In this document: one piece after another, positions 44,380 through 52,771 of the stretch
Numbering within the stretch: the stretch's first letter is position 1
How the letters are laid out: every line of letters begins with the position of its first letter
Origin: Chryseobacterium sp. Leaf404
Lineage (GTDB): Bacteria > Bacteroidota > Bacteroidia > Flavobacteriales > Weeksellaceae
Assembly: GCF_001424145.1 (NCBI RefSeq)
Contig: NZ_LMQM01000011.1
Coordinates: 1-64,000, forward strand
DNA length: 64,000 nucleotides
Direction: 5' to 3'
Translations under genes and position numbers: made by a program
Notes under the pieces: generated by a model
Databases searched by the model: none
What the model was told of the DNA's origin: nothing
The model's input: the letters and a program-made list of their open reading frames with translations, nothing else

Positions 44380-44396
44380 GTATTTTTATTAAAAGC

Positions 44397-44458
44397 TGGA
44401 AGATGGAAGTGGGAAGTTGGAAGGTTGATTCCTGTAAATTTGAGGTTTGAGGTTTGAG
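44397..44458. repeat. Short-word repeat island upstream of udk
   Basis: GGAAG words (44397-44425: GGAAGATGGAAGTGGGAAG) are followed by AATTTGAGGTTTGAGGTTTG (44438-44457), the same TTTGAGG heptamer found near atpD, etfB and the antitoxin gene. Confidence 0.5.
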
Positions 44459-44535
44459 CAACTCTTTTAAAATCACATTTGCTAATTTAAAATTTTCTGC
44501 GTAATTTTTTATCCAAACGAATACAATTTTAAGAT

Positions 44536-44844
44536 ATGTATTTTATTTAGAAGACTCCCGAATTTGATAAGTGGCTTAGGAAACTGAGTGATTTAAGGGC
44601 GAAAGCAAAAATTTTACTCCGTATTCAAAAAATAGAGAATGATGAGCATTTTGGAGAATGGAAAACTGTGGGTGACGGAATAAACGCACTAAAAATAAAT
44701 TACGCAAAAGGATACAGGATTTATTTTAATGAAACAAACGGAAAAATTATAATTCTGTAGATTGGAGGCGACAAATCGACTCAGCAAAAAGACATTCAAA
44801 AAGCGAAAGAAATTGCAGCGCAAATCAGTAAAAATAAAAAGTAA
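44536..44844 (+). pseudogene. Inactivated RelE/HigB-type toxin gene
   Basis: The 103-codon frame encodes a phage-Gp49 / addiction-module killer protein: KTPEFDKWLRKLSDLRAKAK, then ILLRIQKIEN, GEWKTVGDGINALKI, GYRIYFNETNG and GGDKSTQQKDIQKAKEIAAQI. Two in-frame TAG codons interrupt it, at 44548-44550 (fifth codon) and 44758-44760, within what should be the VILLLIGGDKS strand. All other codons and the total length are as in intact relatives, so inactivation looks recent. The frame ends 1 bp before the antitoxin ATG. No alternative start gives a full toxin. Confidence 0.85.
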
Positions 44845-44845
44845 A

Positions 44846-45130
44846 ATGGAAACATCAAAATTTGATATAACAGATTATTTAGGCAGCAGTGAAATGATTG
44901 CTGAATATTTAAATACTGTTTTGGAGGAAGGAAATGACATTCAAATTATAGCTGCCCTCGGAAATATCGCTAAGGCAGTAGGTATGACAAAAATTGCTGA
45001 AGAAGCCGGAATGAGCCGACCAAGCTTATACAAAGCATTATCTGAAGGTTCCAAGCCTCAGTTTTCTACCATTATGAAAGTTTTGAAAGCTGTTGGTGGA
45101 CAAATTAGAATTGAGCCGTTACCTTCATAA
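44846..45130 (+). CDS. Antitoxin (addiction-module antidote, HigA-like)
   Basis: 94 residues starting at METSKFDITDYLGSSEMIAEYLN, the typical opening of this antidote family. A helix-turn-helix follows (ALGNIAKAVGMTKIAEEAGMSRPSLYKALSEGSKPQFSTIMKVLKAVGGQIRIEPL). It should bind and neutralise the toxin and repress the operon. The frame is open upstream to 44762, but that part is the toxin tail region in another frame, so ATG 44846 is right. It is intact although its partner toxin is not. Confidence 0.88.
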   Translation: METSKFDITDYLGSSEMIAEYLNTVLEEGNDIQIIAALGNIAKAVGMTKIAEEAGMSRPSLYKALSEGSKPQFSTIMKVLKAVGGQIRIEPLPS

Positions 45131-45159
45131 CAAATCGTAAATTGTGGAGGATTCCGATA

Positions 45160-45195
45160 AAATTTGAGATTTGAAGTTTGAAGTTTGAGTTTGGC
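45160..45195. repeat. TTTGAAG repeat island after the antitoxin gene
   Basis: Words AATTTGAGATTTGAAGTTTG and further GAAGTTTGAGTTTGG run for 36 bp. This is the same heptamer family as at 15331, 35540 and 44437. Confidence 0.5.
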
Positions 45196-45203
45196 TTTAC
45201 AGT

Positions 45204-45234
45204 AAAAAAACTCCGACGTGTTTGCAGGAGTTTT
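45204..45234 (-). terminator. Terminator of clpS
   Basis: AAAACTCC / GGAGTTTT stem with a 12-nt loop and T run on the minus strand, 8 bp after the stop. Confidence 0.65.
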
Positions 45235-45241
45235 CTTTATT

Positions 45242-45547
45242 TTAAACGATTTCGCTGGTTAAGCTTCTTGAAATCAGTTTTTCGTGCATGGGTTTCAGAA
45301 GATCCATTGAGCCTGTTTTTACGGTGCATTTACCTTTGAAATGGACCAACATAGTGCATTGCTCTGCCTGTATCGGATCATGGTTGCAAATCTGGATCAA
45401 GGCTTCAATAACGTCATCAAATGTGTGAATATCGTCGTTATGAAGAATCAGTTTGTAAACTTCATCAGTTTCATCCAAAACCAGAACTTCTTCTTCGTAC
45501 TGACGCTTCGGATCTTCGTAATCTTTTATTGTATTATAAAAAATCAT
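45242..45547 (-). CDS. clpS: ClpS adaptor protein
   Basis: This 101-residue protein has the core ClpS fold: KLILHNDDIHTFDDVIEALIQI, with the conserved NDD pocket residues, then AEQCTMLVHFKGKCTVKTGS. It hands N-degron substrates to the ClpAP/ClpCP protease. It lies 10 bp behind the CorC-type gene and is probably cotranscribed with it. The length is normal. Confidence 0.93.
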   Translation of the reverse strand: MIFYNTIKDYEDPKRQYEEEVLVLDETDEVYKLILHNDDIHTFDDVIEALIQICNHDPIQAEQCTMLVHFKGKCTVKTGSMDLLKPMHEKLISRSLTSEIV

Positions 45548-45557
45548 GGCCTAAATT

Positions 45558-46919
45558 TTAATCTTCTCCTAATTTGTCTAAAATATCGTCTACAATGTTA
45601 TTGGCTTCAATATAAACCAATTCTACCATCTCAACACTTTTGTTATTCATTTTTAAGATCTTGAAATGATAATTTTCAAGGTCAAATTCCTGATTTTCTT
45701 CCGGAATATCTTCCAGTGCGTGCAGTATAAATCCTGCGAGAGTATTGTACTCGCTCTCTTCAGACAGAGTTAGTTTCTTCGGTAAAGAATCATTGATTTC
45801 GTCCAACGGCTGTGTAGCTTTTACCCAAAAGGTATTTTCACCTACTTTATCAACCAGTTTTTCTTCATCATCTTCTTCATCCTGGATTTCACCTACCAGT
45901 TCTTCCAGAATATCTTCCAAAGTAATAATTCCTTCAGTACCTCCAAATTCGTCGATAACAATGGCTAAATGCTGCTTTTTCTGCTGGAAAATCTTGAGTA
46001 AATCTGAAATTTTCTTGCTTCCCACCACAAAAAACGAATCGCGCATCAGTTCTCGCAAATCATCGTGACTTAAAACGCCTTTACGCTTCACAAATTCTCT
46101 GATAATTTCTTTGGTGTAAAGAATCCCGATGATATTGTCTATAGAATTTTCGTAAACCGGAATACGGGAATAGCCGCTGTCCATAATTTCGTTGATGATT
46201 GAATTGACGTCATCGCTGAAATTAATGGAGGTGATATTCTGTCTCGGAACCATAATCTGTTTTGCCGAGTGATCGGTAAAATCAAATGCATTTTTAATGA
46301 TTTCGTAGTTCTCCTCTTCAATTTCCCCGCTGTCGGCAGACTGTTTCACCAAAAGCTGAAGCTCTTCTGTAGAGTGAATTTCCTGTTCGGAAGCCGGATG
46401 AATTTTAATTAACCTTAAAAATCCGTTAGACATTAAGTTCATCAACCAGATAAATGGTTTGAAAACCGTATAAAAAACTCTCAGGGGAACGGCTGTAGCC
46501 ATTGTTGTCGCTTCAGCCTTTCTGATTGCAATAGATTTAGGAATTAATTCTCCAAATACAATGTGCATCACCGTAATAATCAGGAAACTGATCACTACAG
46601 AAATGGTAGTCACAGTAGATTCAGCAAAATTAATATTTAAAGAGTGGAATAAGTTGTCTATCACATGGTGCATCGCACTTTCACCTACCCAACCTAAAGC
46701 AAGCGAAGCAAGAGTGATCCCGAGCTGAGTTGCAGAAAGATACTCATCAAGATGTTTGATAATGTGCTCTGCCTGTTTTGCCATAGAGTCTCCCTCAGCG
46801 GCTTTGAGTTGAATTTGGGAATAACGAACTTTAACAATTGAAAATTCTGCGGCTACGAAAAAGCCATTGAGTAATACAAGAAATAAGGCCAGCAAAAGCC
46901 TGACTATGTCCGAGTCCAT
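45558..46919 (-). CDS. CNNM/CorC-type membrane protein (hemolysin family)
   Basis: This 453-residue protein has an N-terminal DUF21/CNNM membrane domain (about 1-190, three to four helices; ATQLGITLASLALGWVGESAM, FGELIPKSIAIRKAE). A CBS pair follows (about 205-335; MVPRQNITSINFSD ... GYSRIPVYE, VVIDEFGGTEGIITLEDILEELVGEIQDE). It ends in a CorC_HlyC transporter-associated domain. Relatives are thought to move Mg2+ or Co2+; the hemolysin name is historical. It shares an operon with clpS. The E/D-rich stretch DEEDDEEKLV separates the last two domains. Confidence 0.9.
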   Translation of the reverse strand: MDSDIVRLLLALFLVLLNGFFVAAEFSIVKVRYSQIQLKAAEGDSMAKQAEHIIKHLDEYLSATQLGITLASLALGWVGESAMHHVIDNLFHSLNINFAESTVTTISVVISFLIITVMHIVFGELIPKSIAIRKAEATTMATAVPLRVFYTVFKPFIWLMNLMSNGFLRLIKIHPASEQEIHSTEELQLLVKQSADSGEIEEENYEIIKNAFDFTDHSAKQIMVPRQNITSINFSDDVNSIINEIMDSGYSRIPVYENSIDNIIGILYTKEIIREFVKRKGVLSHDDLRELMRDSFFVVGSKKISDLLKIFQQKKQHLAIVIDEFGGTEGIITLEDILEELVGEIQDEEDDEEKLVDKVGENTFWVKATQPLDEINDSLPKKLTLSEESEYNTLAGFILHALEDIPEENQEFDLENYHFKILKMNNKSVEMVELVYIEANNIVDDILDKLGED

Positions 46920-46941
46920 TTAGAAATTATAATTTATCTTA

Positions 46942-46949
46942 CAAAGATA
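46942..46949 (-). promoter_or_regulatory. -7 promoter element of the CorC-type gene
   Basis: Minus-strand TATCTTTG, 22 bp before the start codon; no clear -33 box. Confidence 0.5.
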
Positions 46950-46980
46950 GGTAAAATATGAATACGATTAAAAATGATTT

Positions 46981-47165
46981 TGGGATCCGGCATGCGAGAT
47001 GCAGGATGCTGGGTGCGGGATTTACGATTTGTATACTTAACAGGATTTTTTAAAAAAAAGGTCGGCAACATTTAATATTCAAGACTCAAAGTTCAATATT
47101 AAATGCTCATTTCCCATCATCCATCATCCATCATTAATCAATCATCATTTATCAATTATCATTAA
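46981..47165. repeat. GATGC and CATCATC word repeat islands
   Basis: This 300-bp gap between the CorC-type gene and atpG holds no gene. It contains GATGC/GGATGC words (46990-47020), TTCAA/ACTCAA words (47084-47100) and a run of CATC/ATCAATCATC words (47113-47164) that ends 4 bp before the atp terminator. They are of the same kind as the other islands but different words. Confidence 0.55.
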
Positions 47166-47168
47166 TAC

Positions 47169-47197
47169 AAAAAGCACCGATTTTCATCGATGCTTTT
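47169..47197 (-). terminator. Terminator of the main ATP synthase operon
   Basis: AAAAGCACCGA pairs with TCGATGCTTTT (one mismatch) with a T run on the minus strand, 23 bp after the atpG stop. Confidence 0.75.
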
Positions 47198-47219
47198 AAA
47201 ATATTTTAAGGAAAACTTC

Positions 47220-48083
47220 TTATGAATTTTTCAGTGCTTCTGCTCCTGATACTATTTCTAAAATCTCGTTGGTGATGGCTGCCTGTCTTGCTTTGTTGTA
47301 GAAAATCTTCAGATCATTTCTAAGCGCTTCTGCATTATCTGTTGCTTTGTGCATTGCCGTCATTCTAGCTCCGTGTTCTGATGCTACAGAATCTAAAACA
47401 GCTTTGAACATCTGCGTTTTGATAGATTTAGGAATAAGATTATCCAGAATCTCTGCTCTGTCCGGTTCAAAGATATAATCAGTTTCTACCACTGGCTCAG
47501 TGTTTTCCGGCATTGAAATGGGCAACAGTTTTTCTGTAGTTACTTCCTGAGTGGCAGCATTTACAAATTTGTTGTAGATTAAATAAACTTCATCGAAAGT
47601 ACCTTCTCTAAAGCTTTTCATAACCCCTTCAGCAACATTTGAAACAGAGTCAAAGTTCAGATTTTCAAAAATAGCACTGTCATTAGAATATACTTTACGG
47701 CTTCTTCTAACGGCATCGTACGCTTTTTTACCAATGGTAAGCACTTCGATTTCGTGGTGAGAATTATTCTGAAACTGAATATTAAGCTCTTTTACGATTG
47801 ATGAGTTGAAAGCACCTGCCAAACCTCTGTTTGAAGTCACGGCGATGTACAGTACTTTTTTCACCTCTCTTTTCTGAGCATAAATAGAAACCTGATCAGG
47901 ATCTGAACTTGCATTCACATTCTGAATAATCTCCTGTAGTTTCTCTGAATACGGTCTCAGCATTACAATTGCGTCCTGTGCTTTCTTGAGTTTCGCTGCC
48001 GAAACCATTTTCATTGCACGTGTAATCTGCATTGTAGATGAGATTGACGTAATTCTGCCTCGTATTTCTTTTAAGTTTGCCAT
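47220..48083 (-). CDS. atpG: F1Fo ATP synthase subunit gamma
   Basis: This 287-residue protein has the N-terminal helix ANLKEIRGRITSISSTMQITRAMKMVSAAKLKKAQ and the C-terminal helix MTAMHKATDNAEALRNDLKIFYNKARQAAITNEILEIVSGAEAL, which together form the rotating shaft inside the alpha/beta hexamer. It is the last gene of the operon, followed by a terminator, and is separated from atpA by a repeat hairpin. Confidence 0.96.
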   Translation of the reverse strand: MANLKEIRGRITSISSTMQITRAMKMVSAAKLKKAQDAIVMLRPYSEKLQEIIQNVNASSDPDQVSIYAQKREVKKVLYIAVTSNRGLAGAFNSSIVKELNIQFQNNSHHEIEVLTIGKKAYDAVRRSRKVYSNDSAIFENLNFDSVSNVAEGVMKSFREGTFDEVYLIYNKFVNAATQEVTTEKLLPISMPENTEPVVETDYIFEPDRAEILDNLIPKSIKTQMFKAVLDSVASEHGARMTAMHKATDNAEALRNDLKIFYNKARQAAITNEILEIVSGAEALKNS

Positions 48084-48089
48084 TCTACG

Positions 48090-48150
48090 GATTCAAGATT
48101 TAATATTCCGAATTCAAAATTTTTTCAACTTTGAATTCGGAATTTTGAAT
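48090..48150 (-). repeat. Perfect hairpin island between atpA and atpG
   Basis: ATTCCGAATTCAAA (48105-48118) is exactly inverted as TTTGAATTCGGAAT (48130-48143) with an 11-nt loop, flanked by TTCAAGATTTAA and AATTTTGAATT words. On the minus strand it starts 6 nt after the atpA stop. There is no T run long enough for termination, so it may stabilise or process the mRNA. Confidence 0.7.
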
Positions 48151-48155
48151 TGATT

Positions 48156-49733
48156 TTAGTTATATTTTGAAGCTAAATCATTAGCTGCCTGCTTAAGAAC
48201 AGAAGTAATATCGTTATCGATTTTTCCGGTTTTGATAGCAGCCATAGTTTCAGGATGCTTAGATCTCAGGAAAGAAATATATTCTTCCTGGAATTCTTTT
48301 ACTTTTTTCACAGGAACGTTTCTCATTAAATTCTCTGTACCAGCATAAATCATCGCCACCTGAGTATCTACAGGAAGTGGAGAGTTTACCGGCTGCTTCA
48401 GCAATTCAACGTTTCTTTCTCCTTTAGAGATTACTGCTAAAGTAGAAGCATCAAGGTCTGAACCGAATTTAGCAAACGCTTCCAGTTCTTTATACTGAGC
48501 CTGGTCTAATTTAAGAGTACCGGAAACTTTCTTCATAGATTTAATCTGAGCGTTACCTCCAACACGTGATACAGAAATACCTACGTTAATTGCCGGACGA
48601 ACACCAGAGTTAAACAAGTCGGTTTCAAGGAAAATCTGTCCGTCAGTAATTGAAATTACGTTCGTTGGGATATATGCAGAAACGTCACCTGCCTGAGTTT
48701 CGATAATTGGAAGTGCAGTTAATGATCCGCCACCTTTTACCAAAGGTCTTAAAGATTCAGGTAAATCATTCATCTGGCTTGCGATATTGTCATCAGCAAT
48801 CACTTTCGCAGCTCTTTCCAATAATCTTGAGTGAAGATAGAAAACGTCTCCCGGGTAAGCTTCACGGCCTGGTGGTCTTCTCAAAAGTAGAGAAAGCTCA
48901 CGGTAAGCAACAGCCTGTTTAGATAAATCATCATAAACTATCAAAGCCGGTCTACCGGAATCTCTGAAGAATTCTCCGATAGAAGCACCAGCCATTGCAG
49001 AATATACCTGCATAGGAACTGGATCTGAAGCATTAGCTGCAACAATTACTGTATAAGCCAAGGCACCTTTATCTGATAATGTTTTTACGATTTGTGCAAC
49101 AGTAGAAGCTTTCTGACCAATTGCAACATAGATACAATATACTGGCTGCCCAGCGTCAAAAAATTCTTTCTGGTTGATAATGGTATCAATAGCAACAGTA
49201 GTTTTACCTGTCTGTCTGTCACCAATGATTAGCTCTCTCTGACCTCTTCCTACAGGGATCATAGAGTCAATAGCAACGATACCTGTCTGTAGAGGCTCGG
49301 TTACCGGCTGTCTGTAGATAACACCTGGAGCTTTTCTTTCCAATGGCATCTCGTACAATTCACCTGTAATAGGTCCTTTACCGTCGATAGGGTTACCAAG
49401 AGTATCAACTACTCTACCCAACATCCCTTCTCCTACTTTGATAGAAGAGATTCTGTTTGTTCTTCTTACAGTGTCTCCTTCTTTTACCAATTTACTTTCA
49501 CCCAAAAGAGCAACACCTACGTTGTCTTCTTCTAAGTTTAGTACAATACCTTCTACATCGCTAGCAAATTTTACCAATTCTCCGTATTGTACATTTTCTA
49601 ACCCGTAAACACGGGCAATACCATCACCGATGGTAAGAACTGTACCTACTTCCTCAACGTTTGATTGAGTATCGAAGTTGGCCAATTGCTGTTTTAAGAT
49701 CGCAGATACTTCTGCTGGATTTATTTCTGCCAT
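48156..49733 (-). CDS. atpA: F1Fo ATP synthase subunit alpha
   Basis: This 525-residue protein has the P-loop [13 protein letters not shown], the Walker B-like stretch [47 protein letters not shown] and the conserved SVSRVGG. It is the regulatory nucleotide-binding subunit alternating with beta in F1. It lies between atpH and atpG with gaps of 72 bp each. Confidence 0.97.
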   Translation of the reverse strand: MAEINPAEVSAILKQQLANFDTQSNVEEVGTVLTIGDGIARVYGLENVQYGELVKFASDVEGIVLNLEEDNVGVALLGESKLVKEGDTVRRTNRISSIKVGEGMLGRVVDTLGNPIDGKGPITGELYEMPLERKAPGVIYRQPVTEPLQTGIVAIDSMIPVGRGQRELIIGDRQTGKTTVAIDTIINQKEFFDAGQPVYCIYVAIGQKASTVAQIVKTLSDKGALAYTVIVAANASDPVPMQVYSAMAGASIGEFFRDSGRPALIVYDDLSKQAVAYRELSLLLRRPPGREAYPGDVFYLHSRLLERAAKVIADDNIASQMNDLPESLRPLVKGGGSLTALPIIETQAGDVSAYIPTNVISITDGQIFLETDLFNSGVRPAINVGISVSRVGGNAQIKSMKKVSGTLKLDQAQYKELEAFAKFGSDLDASTLAVISKGERNVELLKQPVNSPLPVDTQVAMIYAGTENLMRNVPVKKVKEFQEEYISFLRSKHPETMAAIKTGKIDNDITSVLKQAANDLASKYN

Positions 49734-49805
49734 TGTATGGTTGTTTTTTCTTTTTTAAATAATTTTTTATCAATCTAAATTGATAAAGATTACTTCAGTT
49801 AAAAT

Positions 49806-50345
49806 TTAATTTAAATGAAAATCTTTCTTGATATTATTAAGTTTAGACTTCACAGAGGCATCTACCTGCTGATCTCCTACTCTTAAAATGTAACCTCCCA
49901 AAATTTCAGGTTTTACGATTACATTGATATCAAAGTTTGAATTTGGTTTAACCAGGTTTGATGATTTTAAAATCTCATTCAGATTTTCATTGGTAAGCTG
50001 AGTCGCAGTAGTAAGAGTAACTCTCTGTACACCGTTGATATCTTCAACTTTATTGATAAATTCCTGAGCGATATTTTTCAAATGATTTTCTCTGCCGTGT
50101 TTGATCACCAAAGTAATCAAATTCTGGGAAACCGGCGATAAACCTTTAAATATTTCTTTTGCTACCTCTACTTTCTTTTTTGCATCGATGTAAGGTGTTT
50201 TGAAAAATTTGTTTAAATCTTCAGATTCAGACATCAGTTTCTTCACATCTTTCATTTCAGAAAATACAGTAGCTGTCTGCCCGGATTCGTTGGTGAAATC
50301 GAGCAATCCCTGTGCGTATCTTTTAGCTACTTTAGATGTAAGCAT
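49806..50345 (-). CDS. atpH: F1Fo ATP synthase subunit delta
   Basis: This 179-residue protein starts with SKVAKRYAQGLLDFTNESGQ, the typical helical N-terminal domain. The C-terminal block is ILGGYILRVGDQQVDASVKSKLNNIKKDF. It joins the top of F1 to the b-subunit stalk. It lies 2 bp behind atpF, so translation is likely coupled. Confidence 0.95.
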   Translation of the reverse strand: MLTSKVAKRYAQGLLDFTNESGQTATVFSEMKDVKKLMSESEDLNKFFKTPYIDAKKKVEVAKEIFKGLSPVSQNLITLVIKHGRENHLKNIAQEFINKVEDINGVQRVTLTTATQLTNENLNEILKSSNLVKPNSNFDINVIVKPEILGGYILRVGDQQVDASVKSKLNNIKKDFHLN

Positions 50346-50347
50346 TC

Positions 50348-50842
50348 TTAGTTAAGGTTTGATTTGTTTAAATAATTCTGAACCAGCTCGTTTTGTGCTT
50401 CGCTGTTATCCAGTTTTTGTTTAAGAATAGATTCTGCGATGTTTACAGACAAAGTACCGATTTGAGATTTGATGTCTGCCATGGCAGCATTTTTCTCAGA
50501 AGTAATGGTTTGTTTTGCAGCTTCGATTAGTTTTTCACCTTCAGATTTAGCGATATCTTTAGCCTCAGTAACAATTCTTTCTTTGATCTCTCTTGCTTCT
50601 TTCAGGATACCGTCTCTTTCGATTTTAGCCTCACGGATAATTCTTTCGTTATCAGCTTTAAGATCTTCCATTTCTTTTTTAGCCAGTTTTGCTTGGTTCA
50701 ATGCATCAACAATAGATGTTTCTCTGTCGTTTACTGCATTTACAATTGGTTTCCATGCAAATTTCCCTAAGAGAAATAAAAGGATCACAAACGTAAGCGT
50801 CATCCAAAACAAAAGTCCAATTCCAGGTTCTATAATTCCCAT
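50348..50842 (-). CDS. atpF: F1Fo ATP synthase subunit b
   Basis: This 164-residue protein has an N-terminal membrane helix (about 8-27, LFWMTLTFVILLFLLGKFAW) and then a long charged coiled coil (DRETSIVDALNQAKLAKKEMEDLKADNERIIREAKIERDG ...). It forms the peripheral stalk that holds F1 still. Single-copy b subunits like this form homodimers. Confidence 0.95.
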   Translation of the reverse strand: MGIIEPGIGLLFWMTLTFVILLFLLGKFAWKPIVNAVNDRETSIVDALNQAKLAKKEMEDLKADNERIIREAKIERDGILKEAREIKERIVTEAKDIAKSEGEKLIEAAKQTITSEKNAAMADIKSQIGTLSVNIAESILKQKLDNSEAQNELVQNYLNKSNLN

Positions 50843-50939
50843 ATCTGTAAGTTCTTTTTAAATGTTATTTTATGGATCATTTTAAAATTCTTAGCAGCTG
50901 CCAACCGCAAGACTGCTAAGAATGTTTTTTGAGGATAGA

Positions 50940-51158
50940 TTACTTGATGAAAGCACCAAAGATAATCGCGATAAGACCAGCACCTTCGATAAGACCTGCA
51001 GCAATAAGCATTGCTCCCTGAATCTTACCTGCTTGCTCTGGCTGTCTTGCGATAGCATCCATTGCGTGACCTCCGATTTTACCAATACCAAGACCAACGC
51101 CTAATACTGCTAAACCAATTCCTACGTAAACTAAACCTGCTCCTGTTGACATGTCCAT
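50940..51158 (-). CDS. atpE: F1Fo ATP synthase subunit c
   Basis: This 72-residue protein has two membrane helices joined by the polar loop ARQPEQ. The ion-binding glutamate lies in the second helix (AAGLIEGAGLIAI). The residue after it is Gly rather than Ser/Thr, and the sodium-type ligand set is not seen, so the ring should carry protons. Helix 1 has the tight-packing glycine pattern GLAVLGVGLGIGKIGG. The start may be Met1 or Met3 (MSTGAGLV). Confidence 0.96.
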   Translation of the reverse strand: MDMSTGAGLVYVGIGLAVLGVGLGIGKIGGHAMDAIARQPEQAGKIQGAMLIAAGLIEGAGLIAIIFGAFIK

Positions 51159-51205
51159 AATAAATAAATTATATTAGTTAAAATTATTTTTTAAATTCCG
51201 TTTAA

Positions 51206-52321
51206 TTAGTGAGCGTGCTCCTCATGATGATGATCCTGTACTGCGATACCAATAAATAATGCTGATAATACAGTAAAGATATATGCCTGTAAAGCTGCTA
51301 CCAATAATTCAAGTACCGATACAAACAATGCCAATGGTACAGATGCAAATCCTAGTAAAGGAGATTTGAAGATGAAGATCAAAGAGATGATCGCCAAAAT
51401 CATAATGTGACCTGCCGTTACGTTGGCAAAAAGTCGCATCATCAATGCAAAAGGCTTTGTGAAGATTCCGATGATTTCAATTGGAACCATGATCGGGTAT
51501 AATAATAAAGGTACCGGTGGCATAAATATGTGTTTCCAGTAATCTTTATTCGCACTGAATAATGTAATTAATAAAGTAATGATTGCCAACACTGCCGTAA
51601 TCGCAATGTTTCCTGTAAGGTTAGCTCCGAACGGAAAGAAAGGAATCAATCCGAAAAGGTTATTGAACCAGATAAAGAAAAATGCAGTCAATAAATAAGG
51701 CATATATCTTTTATACTTTACAGATCCGATGTTTGGAATAGCTACTTCGTCTCTTATGAAAACGATCACAGGCTCCAGTAGTCTACCCGCTCCTTTTGGT
51801 AACTGAGATTTTTTATAGTTTCTTGCCATTCCGATGAAAATTACAGCCATGAAAATAACTGAAAGAAGCATCGATGCAGTATTTTTAGTAATAGAAAGAT
51901 CAAAGTAAGAATCAGCTGCAGATTGTTTTCCTGAAATCATTCCGAAAAGTCTTGCTTCCTGGATTCCTTTTGTAGAAACTACTTTACCGTGCTGTAAAGT
52001 ATAACCTTCGTGCTCGTGACCGTGTGCGATATCACTTGAAAGGAAAGTATGCCATCCAGCATTGTCCTTAATAATAATTGGAAGAGGAACAGAAACGTGA
52101 TGCTCTACACCGTTATCATCTTTAGTAGTCCATAAATGCCATTCATTTGAATCACCGATGTGCTCCATGATCATTTCTGTAGCATTGAAGCCTTTTTCGC
52201 CCTCTTTGTGCTCTACTTTTTCAGCAGATTTTTCACCTTCAGATTCGTGCTGTGCAGAAGCAAAACTACCGACAAGTACAAATAAAAATGTGAAAAATAA
52301 TGAAGAAATCTTTCTGTTCAT
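51206..52321 (-). CDS. atpB: F1Fo ATP synthase subunit a
   Basis: At 371 residues this is far longer than the E. coli protein. It has an N-terminal signal peptide (cleavage after ASA) and a hydrophilic extracytoplasmic extension of about 125 residues with WHLWTTKDDNGVEHH, as in other Bacteroidota. The core follows, with the essential arginine in ALMMRLFANVTAGHIM, then the final helices and a His-rich tail HHHEEHAH. It forms the proton half-channels next to the c ring. A good promoter lies directly upstream, so it heads the operon. Confidence 0.95.
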   Translation of the reverse strand: MNRKISSLFFTFLFVLVGSFASAQHESEGEKSAEKVEHKEGEKGFNATEMIMEHIGDSNEWHLWTTKDDNGVEHHVSVPLPIIIKDNAGWHTFLSSDIAHGHEHEGYTLQHGKVVSTKGIQEARLFGMISGKQSAADSYFDLSITKNTASMLLSVIFMAVIFIGMARNYKKSQLPKGAGRLLEPVIVFIRDEVAIPNIGSVKYKRYMPYLLTAFFFIWFNNLFGLIPFFPFGANLTGNIAITAVLAIITLLITLFSANKDYWKHIFMPPVPLLLYPIMVPIEIIGIFTKPFALMMRLFANVTAGHIMILAIISLIFIFKSPLLGFASVPLALFVSVLELLVAALQAYIFTVLSALFIGIAVQDHHHEEHAH

Positions 52322-52341
52322 ATCTCTTTTTTAATCGTGTG

Positions 52342-52371
52342 CAAATATATCGAATTTATTACAGTCTGCAA
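52342..52371 (-). promoter_or_regulatory. Promoter of the atpBEFHAG operon
   Basis: Minus strand TTG (52369-52371), a 19-bp spacer and TATATTTG (52342-52349), 20 bp before the atpB ATG. Nearly the same layout as the atpD promoter, so the two split operons may be driven alike. Confidence 0.7.
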
Positions 52372-52403
52372 ATATTAAAAATTGATTTTTATCATCAAAA
52401 AAG

Positions 52404-52673
52404 TCACGATTTGTTAATCAGTTTTATCACACTCCAGTACATCAGACAAGACGAAATAACAAAACATACCACAAGAAAAATAAAATTGGGTCTCGCTTTT
52501 TCTATCAGCATGAGTGAAATTGCCATCCACAAAACATCTTTGGTGATATTTACCACAAGAAACTTCATCGCAGCATCATCTTTTTTATACATGTATCTTT
52601 TAAATATAATGTAGACCATCAGGTTTAAAATCAGCATTAAAAGAATTACAATAAAACAATCAAAAAAATACAT
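52404..52673 (-). CDS. Small membrane protein upstream of atpB
   Basis: This 89-residue protein has three hydrophobic helices (about 3-24, 40-57, 66-84) and few charged residues. Its place directly before atpB is where AtpI/AtpZ-like assembly factors lie in other bacteria, but the sequence shows no clear AtpI motif, so the link is by position only. Its ATG lies 4 nt after a TATTTTTG box, which suggests a leaderless mRNA. atpB has its own promoter in between. Confidence 0.65.
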   Translation of the reverse strand: MYFFDCFIVILLMLILNLMVYIIFKRYMYKKDDAAMKFLVVNITKDVLWMAISLMLIEKARPNFIFLVVCFVISSCLMYWSVIKLINKS

Positions 52674-52677
52674 TTTG

Positions 52678-52685
52678 CAAAAATA
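52678..52685 (-). promoter_or_regulatory. -7 element abutting the small membrane protein start
   Basis: Minus-strand TATTTTTG followed by 4 nt and the ATG at 52673; transcription would begin at or next to the start codon. Confidence 0.5.
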
Positions 52686-52741
52686 AAATTATAATTGAAA
52701 AACAGCGACATAACGATGTTTTAAATTCTTAAAAAAAAGCT

Positions 52742-52749
52742 TATTTTTG
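52742..52749 (+). promoter_or_regulatory. -7 promoter element of ffh
   Basis: TATTTTTG, 22 bp before the ATG at 52772, divergent from the upstream membrane protein promoter. Confidence 0.55.
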
Positions 52750-52771
52750 CAAACCTTATATATTATTTTTT

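Noticed and set aside
44536..44844. TAG codons in the toxin as recoding (stop read as amino acid)
   Set aside because: Other genes in the window end with TAG (for example ffh) and there is no sign of a suppressor tRNA or recoding element, so simple mutation is more likely.
44762..44845. Longer antitoxin starting at 44762
   Set aside because: This stretch is the toxin tail read in another frame; the antidote family starts at the ATG at 44846.
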